Below are positions 27,894-35,873 of a DNA stretch of 50,223 nt, piece by piece. Every line of letters starts with the position of its first letter. Within the stretch, counting starts at the first letter, position 1. Made by a program: the position numbers and the translations under genes. Origin of the DNA: Burkholderiales bacterium (GTDB lineage: Bacteria; Pseudomonadota; Gammaproteobacteria; Burkholderiales; Burkholderiaceae_E); contig QEVL01000021.1 of NCBI GenBank assembly GCA_003577305.1, positions 1 through 50,223 of the forward strand, read 5' to 3'. The notes below the pieces were generated by a model. That model ran no database searches. It saw nothing but the letters and a program-made list of their open reading frames with translations, and was not told the DNA's origin.

Positions 27894-28826
27894 ATGCCTG
27901 CCGAGCCCCGGAATCCCTTCACCGCACGCGCTGCGGCAGTCGGCTGCCTGCTTCTCAATGCCTTCGTCTGGGGCGTCTCCTGGTGGCCGTTCCGGCAGCT
28001 GAACGCGCTCGGGCTGCACAGCCTGTGGGCCACCGGGTTCGCGTTCGGACTGTCCACCCTGCTCGTCAGCCTGTGGCGCCCCTCGGCCTGGCCCGCGCTG
28101 CTGCGGCGCCCGCAACTGCTGTGGATGGTGCTTGCCGCCGGCCTCACCAACGCGGCATTCAACTGGGGGGTGATGATCGGCGAGGTGGTGCGGGTGGTGC
28201 TGCTGTTCTACCTGATGCCGGTCTGGTCGCTGCTGCTGGCGCGCTGGCTGCTGGGCGAACCGATCACCGGCGCGGCGCTCGGCCGGATCGCGCTGGCGAT
28301 CGGCGGCGCCGCGATCGTGCTCTGGCATCCCGAGACGGGATTGCCGCTGCCGTCGTCGCTGGCCGACTGGCTCGGCATCGTCGGCGGCGCGAGCTTCGCG
28401 CTGGTGAACGTGCTGGTGCGCCGCCATCGCGAAGCGCCCGACGAGGCACGTGCGCTCGCGATGTTCGTCGGCGGCTTTGCGGTCGCTACCGCGATGGCCG
28501 CCTCGCTCGCCGCGACCGGCGCGATCGCCGCACCGCCGGCGCCGGCCTGGCCGTGGATCGCCGGTAACGCTGCGCTCGCGCTGGCGCTGCTGGGCGGCAA
28601 CTTCGCGCTGCAGTACGGAGCCGCGCGCCTGCCCGCCGCGGTCACCGCGATCGTGATGCTGTCCGAGGTGGTGTTCGCGGCACTCTCGTCGGTCGGGCTC
28701 GGTGGCGAGACGCTGGGCGCGCGTACCATCGCAGGCGGACTGCTGATCCTCGGCGCCACGCTGCTCGCTTCGCTGCCGGCCGCCGCGCCGGCGGGCGCTA
28801 CCCGCGCGACCGGAGAACCGCGATGA
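27894..28826 (+). CDS. EamA/DMT-family transporter
   Basis: Inner-membrane protein of 310 residues with ten predicted helices in two EamA repeats. The first repeat starts GCLLLNAFVWGVSWWPFRQL and ends FYLMPVWSLLLARWLLGEPI; the second starts WLGIVGGASFALVNVLVRRH and ends VMLSEVVFAALSSVGLGGE. This is the drug/metabolite exporter superfamily; substrate unknown. ATG at 27894. The stop overlaps the glutathione peroxidase start (ATGA), so the two are coupled. The upstream gap holds the operator array, which may also affect this gene. Confidence 0.9.
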   Translation: MPAEPRNPFTARAAAVGCLLLNAFVWGVSWWPFRQLNALGLHSLWATGFAFGLSTLLVSLWRPSAWPALLRRPQLLWMVLAAGLTNAAFNWGVMIGEVVRVVLLFYLMPVWSLLLARWLLGEPITGAALGRIALAIGGAAIVLWHPETGLPLPSSLADWLGIVGGASFALVNVLVRRHREAPDEARALAMFVGGFAVATAMAASLAATGAIAAPPAPAWPWIAGNAALALALLGGNFALQYGAARLPAAVTAIVMLSEVVFAALSSVGLGGETLGARTIAGGLLILGATLLASLPAAAPAGATRATGEPR

Positions 28827-29302
28827 CCACCGTCCACGACTTCAGCGCCGACACGATCGACGGGCGCTCGCGAGCGCTTTCGAGCTATCGCGGCAAGGTG
28901 CTGCTGATCGTCAACACCGCCAGCCAGTGCGGGTTCACGCCGCAGTACGCCGGGCTCGAGGCGCTCTACCGCGAGTATCGTGACCGCGGACTGGAGATAC
29001 TCGGTTTCCCCTGCAACCAGTTCGGAGCACAGGAGCCGGGAAGCGAGAGCGAGATCGCGAAGTTCTGCGAGACGCGGTACGGCGTGAGCTTCCCCATGTT
29101 CGCGAAGGTCGAGGTCAACGGCGACACGGCGCACCCGCTGTTCGAGTGGCTGCGCAAGGAGGCGCCAGGCCTGCTGGGCTCGCAGGCAATCAAGTGGAAC
29201 TTCACCAAGTTCCTGGTCGATCGCGAAGGCCGTGCCGTCGCGCGCTTCGCGCCGACCACCGCGCCCGCCGACCTGGCGCCGGCGATCGAGAAGCTGCTGT
29301 AG
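28823..29302 (+). CDS. Glutathione peroxidase-family peroxidase (BtuE type)
   Basis: Thiol peroxidase of 159 residues, reducing hydrogen peroxide or organic peroxides. The peroxidatic Cys36 is in VNTASQCGFTPQY, the GPX signature LGFPCNQFGAQEPG supplies a second Cys and the catalytic Gln, and the catalytic Trp is in IKWNFTKFLVDREG. No oligomerisation loop, as usual for bacterial enzymes, which often use thioredoxin rather than glutathione. Coupled to the EamA gene by an ATGA overlap. Confidence 0.95.
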   Translation: MTTVHDFSADTIDGRSRALSSYRGKVLLIVNTASQCGFTPQYAGLEALYREYRDRGLEILGFPCNQFGAQEPGSESEIAKFCETRYGVSFPMFAKVEVNGDTAHPLFEWLRKEAPGLLGSQAIKWNFTKFLVDREGRAVARFAPTTAPADLAPAIEKLL

Positions 29303-29330
29303 CTGCGCGCACGGCCCGCGCCAGCCCTTC

Positions 29331-29708
29331 TCAGGCGCCCGCTGCCCAGAGGCTGCGATAGTCGGCCGCGATCGCGTCGAGCACCGCGTCGCGCTCGCCC
29401 AGCACCGGCCAGAGGTCGATGCGCAGGCCGGGGTGGCTGGCGCATACCTCGCCGAGGAGCGCCGGCACGTCGCGCTTCAGGTGGCCGCCTTGCGCCCAGA
29501 ACACCGGCGCGACCGCGATCCGCGTCGCCCCCTTCTCGACGGCCGCCGCGACCGCCTCGGCCAGCGTGGGGCTCATCAGTTCGAGGAAGGCGGCGTCCAC
29601 CTCGGTCTGGGGCATCGTCGCGCGCAGGCGCCGCGCCAGCGCATCGACCGGCTCGCGCCAGGCGGGGTCGCGCGCGCCGTGCGCGAAGAGGATCAGGGCG
29701 CCGGTCAA
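29331..29708 (-). CDS. CbiX/SirB-domain protein (sirohydrochlorin chelatase-like, single domain)
   Basis: A 125-residue single CbiX domain: ILFAHGARDPAWREPVDALA with the metal-binding His, then VDAAFLELMSPTLAEAVA and RIAVAPVFWAQGGHLKRDVP with the second His. Single-domain relatives insert cobalt or nickel into tetrapyrroles. The start is a TTG at 29708 whose last two bases form the stop of the upstream sco gene (TTGA overlap). It is the last gene of the haem/oxidase assembly cluster, fitting a tetrapyrrole metal role. Confidence 0.85.
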   Translation of the reverse strand: MTGALILFAHGARDPAWREPVDALARRLRATMPQTEVDAAFLELMSPTLAEAVAAAVEKGATRIAVAPVFWAQGGHLKRDVPALLGEVCASHPGLRIDLWPVLGERDAVLDAIAADYRSLWAAGA

Positions 29709-30334
29709 GAGGCTTCCTTCAGCAGCAGCCGCAGGTCGTGGGCGATGGGCTCGGGGCCGGTGCCGTGCTTCACGAACAGGCGCAGCCTGCCCTGCGGATC
29801 GTAGACGAAGCTGCCGGCGGTGTGGTCGACGGTGTAGGTGTCCGGCGTCTTGCCCGGCACCTTCTGGTAGAACACCCTGAACGCCTTGGCGGTGCGCGCA
29901 GTGGCCTCGGCATCGCCATAGAGCCCCAGGAAGCGCGGATCGAACGCCGGAACGTAGTGGGCCAGCAGTTCCTGCGTGTCGCGCTCGGGGTCGACGCTCA
30001 CGAACAGCACCTGCACCCGGTCGGCGTCGGGGCCGAGCTGCTTCATCACCTCGGCCAGTTCGGCCAGCGTGGTCGGGCAGACGTCGGGGCACTGCGTGTA
30101 GCCGAAGAAGATCACCACCGCCTTGCCGCGGAAGTCGGCGAGCGTGCGCGGCTTGCCGTCGTGGCCGGTGAGCGAGAAATCGGAGGCGAAGTCGGCGCCG
30201 GTGACGTCGGTGTTGCGGAACTCGGGCTTGCCCTGGCAGCCGGCGAGCGCAAGGCCGAAGGCCAGCGCCAGTGCCCAGCCGGCCAGGCGCACGCATTGCG
30301 CGAAGCCGATCGGGCGGCGTTGCGGAGAGGTCAT
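29705..30334 (-). CDS. SCO1/SenC copper chaperone lipoprotein
   Basis: Periplasmic thioredoxin-fold protein that delivers copper to the CuA centre of cytochrome c oxidase subunit II. 209 residues with a lipobox (FGLALAGC, Cys33). The copper ligands are Cys82 and Cys86 in YTQCPDVCPTTL and His171 in VDHTAGSFVYDP. Start ATG 30334. It follows ctaB by 23 bases on the same strand and overlaps the CbiX gene at its end. Confidence 0.96.
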   Translation of the reverse strand: MTSPQRRPIGFAQCVRLAGWALALAFGLALAGCQGKPEFRNTDVTGADFASDFSLTGHDGKPRTLADFRGKAVVIFFGYTQCPDVCPTTLAELAEVMKQLGPDADRVQVLFVSVDPERDTQELLAHYVPAFDPRFLGLYGDAEATARTAKAFRVFYQKVPGKTPDTYTVDHTAGSFVYDPQGRLRLFVKHGTGPEPIAHDLRLLLKEAS

Positions 30335-30357
30335 GGGTACGACGAGCCTTCGCGCTT

Positions 30358-31251
30358 TCAGCGCAGGTAGTGGTCGACGAGCAGCGCACCGAACACTGCC
30401 GCCAGGTAGAAGATCGAGTAGCCGAACGCCTTGCGCGCCACCGTGTCGGTGTAGGCGCGCCACATGCGCCAGGCGTAGCCCAGGTAGACCGCGTCGAGCA
30501 CGAGCGCGGCGGCGAGGTAGAAGAGCCCGCTCATTCCGATCATGTACGGCAGCAGCGAAGCCGCGGCGAGCAGCACGGTGTAGAGCAGGATGTTCAGCCG
30601 CGTGAACTCGGCGCCGTGCGTGACCGGCAGCATCGGCAGGCCCGACTTGCGGTAGTCGTCGATCCGGTACAGCACGAGCGACCAGAAGTGCGGCGGAGTC
30701 CAGACGAAGATGATCAGGAACAGCACGAACGCCGGCGCGCCCACGTCGTTCGTGACCGCGGCCCAGCCCAGCACCGGCGGCATCGCGCCCGAGGCGCCGC
30801 CGATCACGATGTTCTGCGGCGTCGATGGCTTGAGCAGCACGGTGTAGACGATCGCGTAGCCGACGAAAGTGGCCAGCGTGAGCCACATCGTGAGCGGGTT
30901 GACGAAGAAGTACAGCAGCACCGCGCCGAGCACGCCGATCGACGCGGCGAAGGCCGCCGCCGCCGCGGTTCCGACCTCGCCGCGCGCCAGCGGGCGGGCC
31001 CGGGTGCGCGCCATCCGGGCATCGATGGTGCGCTCGATCAGGCAGTTGAAGGCGAAACCCGCGCCGGCCAGCAGCGAGATGCCGGCCGTGCCGAAGACCA
31101 GGATCTGCCAGGGCACCAGCGTCTCGGTCGCCAGCAACATGCCGATCAGCGCGCAGAACGCCGCCAGCATCACGATGCGCGGCTTCGTGAGCGCGAGGTA
31201 CTGCCCGCCGAGGTGGCGCCAGCTCGCCGGGCCGATCTGCGAGACGTCCAT
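30358..31251 (-). CDS. ctaB: Protohaem IX farnesyltransferase (haem O synthase)
   Basis: Integral membrane UbiA-family prenyltransferase (297 residues, about nine helices) that adds farnesyl to haem B, giving haem [21 protein letters not shown] opens the domain. The first Asp-rich motif is [20 protein letters not shown], the second is [16 protein letters not shown], with [12 protein letters not shown] before it. ATG 31251 used; a GTG two codons upstream (31257) overlaps the ctaA stop (GTGA) and is possible. Product feeds CtaA. Confidence 0.96.
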   Translation of the reverse strand: MDVSQIGPASWRHLGGQYLALTKPRIVMLAAFCALIGMLLATETLVPWQILVFGTAGISLLAGAGFAFNCLIERTIDARMARTRARPLARGEVGTAAAAAFAASIGVLGAVLLYFFVNPLTMWLTLATFVGYAIVYTVLLKPSTPQNIVIGGASGAMPPVLGWAAVTNDVGAPAFVLFLIIFVWTPPHFWSLVLYRIDDYRKSGLPMLPVTHGAEFTRLNILLYTVLLAAASLLPYMIGMSGLFYLAAALVLDAVYLGYAWRMWRAYTDTVARKAFGYSIFYLAAVFGALLVDHYLR

Positions 31252-31253
31252 GT

Positions 31254-32312
31254 TCACACCTGCAGGCGCGCCTGCCGCGCGCGGAAGTACAGCGTCAGCA
31301 TCAGGGCCAGCAGCACTGCGGCCCCGCCGTTGTGCGCGACCGCCACGGCGATCGGCAGGCTGAAGTACACGTTGGACAGCCCGAGCAGCCACTGCAGCAG
31401 CAGCATCGCGAGCAGCGCCGCTCCCAGCCCCTTCACGCCGTCGGTGCGTGCTGCGCGCCAGCCGAGCCAGCCCAGGTAGCAGGCGACGATCACCGCGCCG
31501 ATGCGATGCATCAGGTGGATCGCGGTGAGCGCCTGCATCGGCAGATTCTCGCCGTCGCCGGTCTTGCCGAGTTCGCGCACGAAGTGGAACGCGTCGCGAA
31601 AGTTCATCTCGGGCCACCATTGCCCCTGGCAGGTCGGCAGGTCGGTGCAGGCGAGCGCCGCGTAGTTCGTGCTGGTCCAGCCGCCGAGGAAGATCTGCGC
31701 GCACGCGAGCACCACTCCGAGCAGCACCGGCGCGCCGAGCGCGGCCACCGGCTCGGCGTCGACGTAGCGCGGCGGGGTCTGCTGCCTGAGCCACAGCCAC
31801 AGCAGCATCGAGAAAGTGAGCAGCCCGCCGATGAGGTGGCCGGTGACGATCGCCGGCTTGAGCAGCAGCGTCACTGTCCACATGCCGAAAATGCCCTGCA
31901 GGATCACCACGCCCACCAATGTGACCGGCAGCGCGGGCGACTGGCGCAACGCCTCGCGACGCCGCCACGCGATCACTGCGATCGCGATGATCAGCAGGCC
32001 GAGCACCTGCGCGAAATACCGGTGGACCATCTCGCGCCAGGCCTTGCCCATCGACACCGGGCCGTGCTCGCCGCCCTGCTCGGCAACCGCCCGCGCGATC
32101 TCGTCTTTCGCGTGCAGCGGCGTGAGCTTGCCGTAGCAGCCGGGCCAGTCGGGGCAGCCCAGCCCCGCGTCGGTCAGGCGCACGTAGGCGCCGAGCATCA
32201 CCAGCCCGAAGGTGAGCACGAGCGCCACCGCGACCAGGCGCCGGTAGCCGGCCAGCCCGGCGGCCTGCCGCCCGGCGCGAGGCGCCGAAGCCCCGGGGAT
32301 CGTCGCGCTCAT
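31254..32312 (-). CDS. ctaA: Haem A synthase (Cox15/CtaA)
   Basis: Oxidises haem O to haem A in the inner membrane, needed for the a-type oxidase encoded upstream. 352 residues, eight helices. The conserved [21 protein letters not shown] after helix 1, haem-ligand histidines in [44 protein letters not shown] and [12 protein letters not shown]. The second Cys pair [12 protein letters not shown] is also present. Start ATG 32312, one base after the stop of the Sco-like gene. Confidence 0.96.
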   Translation of the reverse strand: MSATIPGASAPRAGRQAAGLAGYRRLVAVALVLTFGLVMLGAYVRLTDAGLGCPDWPGCYGKLTPLHAKDEIARAVAEQGGEHGPVSMGKAWREMVHRYFAQVLGLLIIAIAVIAWRRREALRQSPALPVTLVGVVILQGIFGMWTVTLLLKPAIVTGHLIGGLLTFSMLLWLWLRQQTPPRYVDAEPVAALGAPVLLGVVLACAQIFLGGWTSTNYAALACTDLPTCQGQWWPEMNFRDAFHFVRELGKTGDGENLPMQALTAIHLMHRIGAVIVACYLGWLGWRAARTDGVKGLGAALLAMLLLQWLLGLSNVYFSLPIAVAVAHNGGAAVLLALMLTLYFRARQARLQV

Positions 32313-32313
32313 G

Positions 32314-32997
32314 TCACCCGACCCTCGAGGCGCGCAGCAGCCTGGCCAGGTCTTTCTTCATGCGGTTGGGATCGGCGTCTTTCGGAAAGCGCATCATCAG
32401 GTTTCCCAGCGGATCGATCATGTAGACGTGATCGGAGGCGACGGCACCGGGCTCGGCGGGCAATTCGCGAGCGAGCGTGGCGGGATCGGAGCGCATCAGC
32501 ACCAGCCCTTCGTGCTGCGCGAGCAGCGCAGGGTCGGGCACGCCGTCGTCGTCGATGATCCAGACCCGCTCGACGCGGTCGCGCTCCTTGCCGGTGGTGA
32601 GCCGCACCTGCCGGATCTCGTACAGGCGCTCGCGACACGGCGCGTCGCACGACGCGGGCCCGGTCACCAGCATGATCCAGCGACCGTGCAGCGAGGCGAT
32701 GCCGCCGGCCGCGGCGGCTGCGGCCGCACCCGTTGCACCCGTTGCGCCCGTTGCGCCCATCAGCGTGCCGAGTGCGCCGACGTCGCGAAGCGGCGTGATC
32801 AGCGTGCCGTAGTTGGTGCGGCCCTCCGGACGGATCACGTAATAGGTGTAGTAGGAGGCGAGCACCGGAGCGACGCAGACCAGCAGGATCCCCAACATCT
32901 TCCAGCGGCCGATGCGCGCGCGCCGGCGCGGGTCGCCAGCCGCGGGCGCTCCGCCGGCCTCGGCGGCCTGTACGGTTGCGGCGTTCGTCGATCGCAT
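32314..32997 (-). CDS. Sco-like single-span membrane protein in the cox locus
   Basis: 227 residues. One transmembrane helix at about 34-55 (MLGILLVCVAPVLASYYTYYV), then a periplasmic domain. Although not a recognised Sco, it has the same three potential copper ligands in order: Cys117 and Cys121 (TGPASCDAPCRERL) and His180 (SDHVYMIDPLGNLMMRFP). A triple Gly-Ala-Thr repeat plus an alanine run (81-97) comes from a 9-bp tandem repeat at 32729-32758 (unit CCCGTTGCG on the plus strand). ATG 32997 with GGAAG upstream; a GTG at 33003 overlaps the SURF1 stop (GTGA). Its place between SURF1 and ctaA suggests a role in oxidase assembly. That role is inference. Confidence 0.82.
   Translation of the reverse strand: MRSTNAATVQAAEAGGAPAAGDPRRRARIGRWKMLGILLVCVAPVLASYYTYYVIRPEGRTNYGTLITPLRDVGALGTLMGATGATGATGAAAAAAAGGIASLHGRWIMLVTGPASCDAPCRERLYEIRQVRLTTGKERDRVERVWIIDDDGVPDPALLAQHEGLVLMRSDPATLARELPAEPGAVASDHVYMIDPLGNLMMRFPKDADPNRMKKDLARLLRASRVG
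32729..32758. repeat. 9-bp tandem repeat inside the Sco-like gene
   Basis: About 3.3 copies of CCCGTTGC(A/G), encoding Gly-Ala-Thr three times on the minus strand. In-frame (multiple of three), so copy-number change would alter linker length without breaking the gene. Confidence 0.85.
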
Positions 32998-32999
32998 CG

Positions 33000-33737
33000 T
33001 CACCTTCCGGCCTTCCTTCTTCCAAACAGCACGAAGCGCACCCAAAGGCCCGCCGCGAGCACGGCCAGCGCGTACCACTGGAACGCGTAGCCGAGGTGCC
33101 TGTCGACGCCACTGCCCGGATCGGGCCAGTCGCGCACGAGCCCGTCGTCGAACACGGCCGCACCGATCCGCGGCGCAACCGTCTCGCGCACCACGATCGG
33201 CTGCATCGCCAGGCCCGACCAGCGCGCGAACGAGGCGATGTCGGCGTTCTGCCACAGCCGGTCGTGCGGACCCGGCGGCGGCGACCGGCCGAGCTCGAGC
33301 GCCTTTTCGAGGTCGCGCTCGGCGATGCCCTCGATTTCGACCTCTGCGGCCGGCGTCCCGAGATCGGGCAACCGCGTGCGTTCGCGCGGATCGCTGGCCA
33401 CCCAGCCGCGCAGCACCAGCACGTGACGATCCGAACCTGTGATTCTAAGCGGAGAAAGCACGTGGAACCCGGCAATCCCATTGTGCGTCCGATTGTCGAC
33501 GAACACGGTCCAGCGCGGCAGCAGTTCGCCGCGCGCCGCCACTCTCCTGCCCTGCAGGCTGGCGGGATCGATCTCGCCCCCCGGCATCCGGATCGCAGGA
33601 TCGCGAGCGGCCGCCTCGCGGCTGGCGTGCAGCGCGCGCTTCTCGTCGGCGCGCCGCACCTGCCAGTTGCCGAGCGAGACGGTGACGATCACCAGCGCCA
33701 GGGCCGCCAGCGTCGGCACCAGATCGCGCGGCTTCAT
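33000..33737 (-). CDS. SURF1-family cytochrome oxidase assembly protein
   Basis: Inner-membrane haem A chaperone for subunit I assembly (family knowledge). 245 residues with two transmembrane helices at the ends (LVPTLAALALVIVTVSLGNWQ and YALAVLAAGLWVRFVLFG). Conserved features: GNWQVRRADEK, GRRVAARGELLPRWTVFVDN, FHVLSPLRITGSDRHVLVLRG and the C-terminal DRHLGYAFQWYALA. Start ATG 33737. Divergent from the DUF2909 gene. Confidence 0.93.
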   Translation of the reverse strand: MKPRDLVPTLAALALVIVTVSLGNWQVRRADEKRALHASREAAARDPAIRMPGGEIDPASLQGRRVAARGELLPRWTVFVDNRTHNGIAGFHVLSPLRITGSDRHVLVLRGWVASDPRERTRLPDLGTPAAEVEIEGIAERDLEKALELGRSPPPGPHDRLWQNADIASFARWSGLAMQPIVVRETVAPRIGAAVFDDGLVRDWPDPGSGVDRHLGYAFQWYALAVLAAGLWVRFVLFGRRKAGR

Positions 33738-33785
33738 GCGGCCGCGCCGCTCGCTAGAATCGGGGATGCGCCAGCGGAGTCGCCC

Positions 33786-33998
33786 GTGAAGTGGATCATC
33801 GTCGTCGGATTCGCCCTGATCATCGGCAGCCTGGCTTCCGCGATGATCTTCCTGATCCGCGACCGCGGCCGCACGCGCAACACCGTCCGGGCGCTCGGGT
33901 TTCGCGTCGGGTTCTCGATCGCGCTGTTCCTGTTCATCGTGTTCGCCCACTGGATGGGCTGGATCCAGAGCACGGGCGTACCGATCGTAACCCGTTAG
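33786..33998 (+). CDS. DUF2909-type twin transmembrane protein
   Basis: 70 residues, start GTG 33786, two transmembrane helices: VKWIIVVGFALIIGSLASAM and a second around VGFSIALFLFIVFAHWMGW, joined by a basic loop (RDRGRTRNTVRA). This is the small twin-TM family often found by cox3/SURF1 in Betaproteobacteria. It is the only plus-strand gene within the cox cluster. A TAGAAT at 33755-33760 could be its -10. Function unknown. Confidence 0.82.
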   Translation: MKWIIVVGFALIIGSLASAMIFLIRDRGRTRNTVRALGFRVGFSIALFLFIVFAHWMGWIQSTGVPIVTR

Positions 33999-34007
33999 AG
34001 CGCGCGA

Positions 34008-34029
34008 CCGGGGGGCGAGCGGCCCCCGG
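34008..34029. terminator. Bidirectional hairpin between the DUF2909 and cox3 genes
   Basis: CCGGGGG (34008-34014) pairs with CCCCCGG (34023-34029), 8-base loop, in the 45-base gap between convergent genes. No T tract on either side, but the stem is all G-C. Confidence 0.55.
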
Positions 34030-34043
34030 CCGGGAGTCTTCGG

Positions 34044-34910
34044 CTACAGCCAGTAGACGGTCACGTACAGGCCGAGCCAGACGACGTCGACGAAGTGCCA
34101 GTACCAGGCCGCCGCCTCGAACGCGAAGTGGCGCTCGGGCGTGAAGTGGCCCTTGATGATCCGGAACAGCACCGCCGACAGCGTGATCGCGCCGATCGTC
34201 ACGTGAAAGCCGTGGAACCCGGTGAGCATGAAGAAGGTCGAGCCGAAGATGCCCGAGGACAGCTTCAGGTTCAGGTCGGAGTACGCGTGCATGTACTCGT
34301 AGGCCTGGAAACCGAGGAAAGCGAAGCCCAGCAGGATCGTGACGAACATCCAGAAAACCAGAGCGCCGCGCCGGTTGTCCTTCAGAGCGTGGTGCGCGAT
34401 CGTCAGCGTCGCGCCCGAGGTGAGCAGCAGCGCGGTGTTCAGCGTCGGGATCGGCCACGGCCCGATCGTCTGGAACGGATCGACCGTGCCGGCCGGGCCC
34501 GCGTTGGGCCAGGTCGCGTGGAAGTCGGGCCACAGCAGCGCCCTGTTGTCGAGGTCGCCGAGCCAGGGCGTGGCGATCGTGCGCGCGTAGTAGAGCGCGC
34601 CGAAGAACGCCGCGAAGAACATCACTTCGGAGAAGATGAACCAGCTCATCGACCAGCGGAACGACACGTCGACGCGATCGCCGTACAGCCCGTTCTCGGA
34701 TTCGCGCGCCACCGCACCGAACCAGCCCACCAGCATGTAGGCGAGGATCGCGATGAAGATCGCGAACAGCCATGGACCGAACGGCGCGCCATTCACCCAG
34801 CTGGCCAGGCCGAAACCGAAGAAGGCCAGCGCGATCGCGCCGACCATCGGCCACTTCGACGGATGCGGCACGAAGTAGTAAGGCGCGTGTGAGCTTGCAC
34901 CCGATGCCAT
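34044..34910 (-). CDS. coxC: Cytochrome c oxidase subunit III
   Basis: Core membrane subunit of the aa3-type haem-copper oxidase. 288 residues, seven helices. Landmarks: SKWPMVGAIALAFFGFGLAS, RWSMSWFIFSEVMFFAAFFG (conserved Glu), LLLTSGATLTIAHHALK, LGFQAYEYMHA, FFMLTGFHGFHVTIGAI and the C-terminal AWYWHFVDVVWLGLYVTVYW. Start ATG 34910 with a purine-rich GGGGAG upstream. Confidence 0.97.
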   Translation of the reverse strand: MASGASSHAPYYFVPHPSKWPMVGAIALAFFGFGLASWVNGAPFGPWLFAIFIAILAYMLVGWFGAVARESENGLYGDRVDVSFRWSMSWFIFSEVMFFAAFFGALYYARTIATPWLGDLDNRALLWPDFHATWPNAGPAGTVDPFQTIGPWPIPTLNTALLLTSGATLTIAHHALKDNRRGALVFWMFVTILLGFAFLGFQAYEYMHAYSDLNLKLSSGIFGSTFFMLTGFHGFHVTIGAITLSAVLFRIIKGHFTPERHFAFEAAAWYWHFVDVVWLGLYVTVYWL

Positions 34911-34954
34911 GTTCCTGTCTCCCCGAAAGAAACCCCTGTGATTCGTTTTCGACT

Positions 34955-35173
34955 TCAACCCGCCGCCACGCGGGCGATCGTGACCAGCACCAGCACGAAC
35001 GCTGCCGCCGCCAGCAGGCCCGCAATCACGACGCGCACCGGATCGAGCCCGGCCAGGTCGCGCTCGTGCGAGCGCCGCCCGCGCACGCCGAAGAACGACG
35101 CGCCGACCGCCTGGACGGTGTCGACGAACCCGGTCTTTCGACGCGGCGCCTGGCGACCGTCGCCCTGCATCAT
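34955..35173 (-). CDS. DUF2970-family small membrane protein
   Basis: 72 residues between cox11 and cox3, a position held by DUF2970 proteins in many Betaproteobacteria. FVDTVQAVGASFFGVRGRRS is the family pattern, followed by one transmembrane helix (VVIAGLLAAAAFVLVLVTIA). Start ATG 35173 overlaps the cox11 stop (ATGA). Function unknown; presumably oxidase-related. Confidence 0.85.
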   Translation of the reverse strand: MMQGDGRQAPRRKTGFVDTVQAVGASFFGVRGRRSHERDLAGLDPVRVVIAGLLAAAAFVLVLVTIARVAAG

Positions 35174-35775
35174 CCGCCTCGCGCGGCCCCGGCATCGCGC
35201 GCCTGCTGCGGCTGCGCCGAGGCCGACCTGCCGCCCACCTCGAAGAAGGTGTACGACAGGGTGATCGTGTTCACGTCCTTCGGCAGCCTGGGGTCGAGCA
35301 CGAAGACCACCGGGAAGCGCCGCGTCTCGTTGGCGCCGAGCTCCTGCTGCTGGAAACAGAAGCATTCGATCTTGCGGAAATACCCCGCCGACTGGCGCGG
35401 CGCGTAGCTCGGAATCGCCTGCCCCACGGTGGGCGCCGGGCGGGTGTTCTCGAGGTCGTAGACGACGGTGACCAGCTCCCCCGGGTGCACCTCGAGCGAG
35501 GCGACCTCGGGCTTGAACTTCCAGGCGCCGCGGCCGTTGGCGTCGAACTCCACGACCACGGTGCGCGAGCGGTCGACCTGGGTGTTGCGGGCGAATTCGG
35601 CGGCACCGCGGTCGACCTTGGTGAGACTGTTGACGCCGGTGACTTCGCAGATCCGGTCGTACAGCGGCACCAGCAGGAAGCCGAAGCCGAACATCGCCAC
35701 GGCGACCACGGCCAGCTTGCCGAGCATGCGCAGATTCAGCGCGCGCGCGCCGGAAGCGGGCGGGTTGCCGTTCAC
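35170..35775 (-). CDS. ctaG: Cytochrome c oxidase assembly protein CtaG/Cox11
   Basis: Copper chaperone for the CuB site of subunit I. 201 residues, one N-terminal transmembrane helix (LAVVAVAMFGFGFLLVPLYD) and a periplasmic beta-sandwich with the copper motif IECFCFQQQEL. PVVFVLDPRLP and TLSYTFFEV close the domain. Start GTG 35775 overlaps the stop of the 33-residue gene (GTGA); the stop overlaps the DUF2970 start. Confidence 0.96.
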   Translation of the reverse strand: MNGNPPASGARALNLRMLGKLAVVAVAMFGFGFLLVPLYDRICEVTGVNSLTKVDRGAAEFARNTQVDRSRTVVVEFDANGRGAWKFKPEVASLEVHPGELVTVVYDLENTRPAPTVGQAIPSYAPRQSAGYFRKIECFCFQQQELGANETRRFPVVFVLDPRLPKDVNTITLSYTFFEVGGRSASAQPQQARDAGAARGG

Positions 35776-35873
35776 TTCGCGAGCAGCCAGTGGTTGACGA
35801 TCACGCCCACGAAGAACGCGAGCGCGATCGAGGCCAGGACCAACGCGGTGCGCAGGTTGTCGCGACGGTTCAC
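35772..35873 (-). CDS. Cytochrome oxidase small assembly protein (33 residues)
   Basis: A tiny membrane protein: a basic start ([10 protein letters not shown]), one transmembrane helix ([16 protein letters not shown]) and NHWLLAK. GTG at 35873 overlaps the coxA stop (GTGA), and its own stop overlaps the cox11 GTG (GTGA), so the frame is fixed at both ends. Such a mini-gene between coxA and cox11 is typical for Burkholderiales and is easily missed by gene finders. Confidence 0.8.
   Translation of the reverse strand: MNRRDNLRTALVLASIALAFFVGVIVNHWLLAK

Noticed and set aside
32725..32760. Collagen-like Gly-X-Y repeat
   Set aside because: Only three Gly-Ala-Thr triplets, followed by an alanine run; too short for a triple helix.
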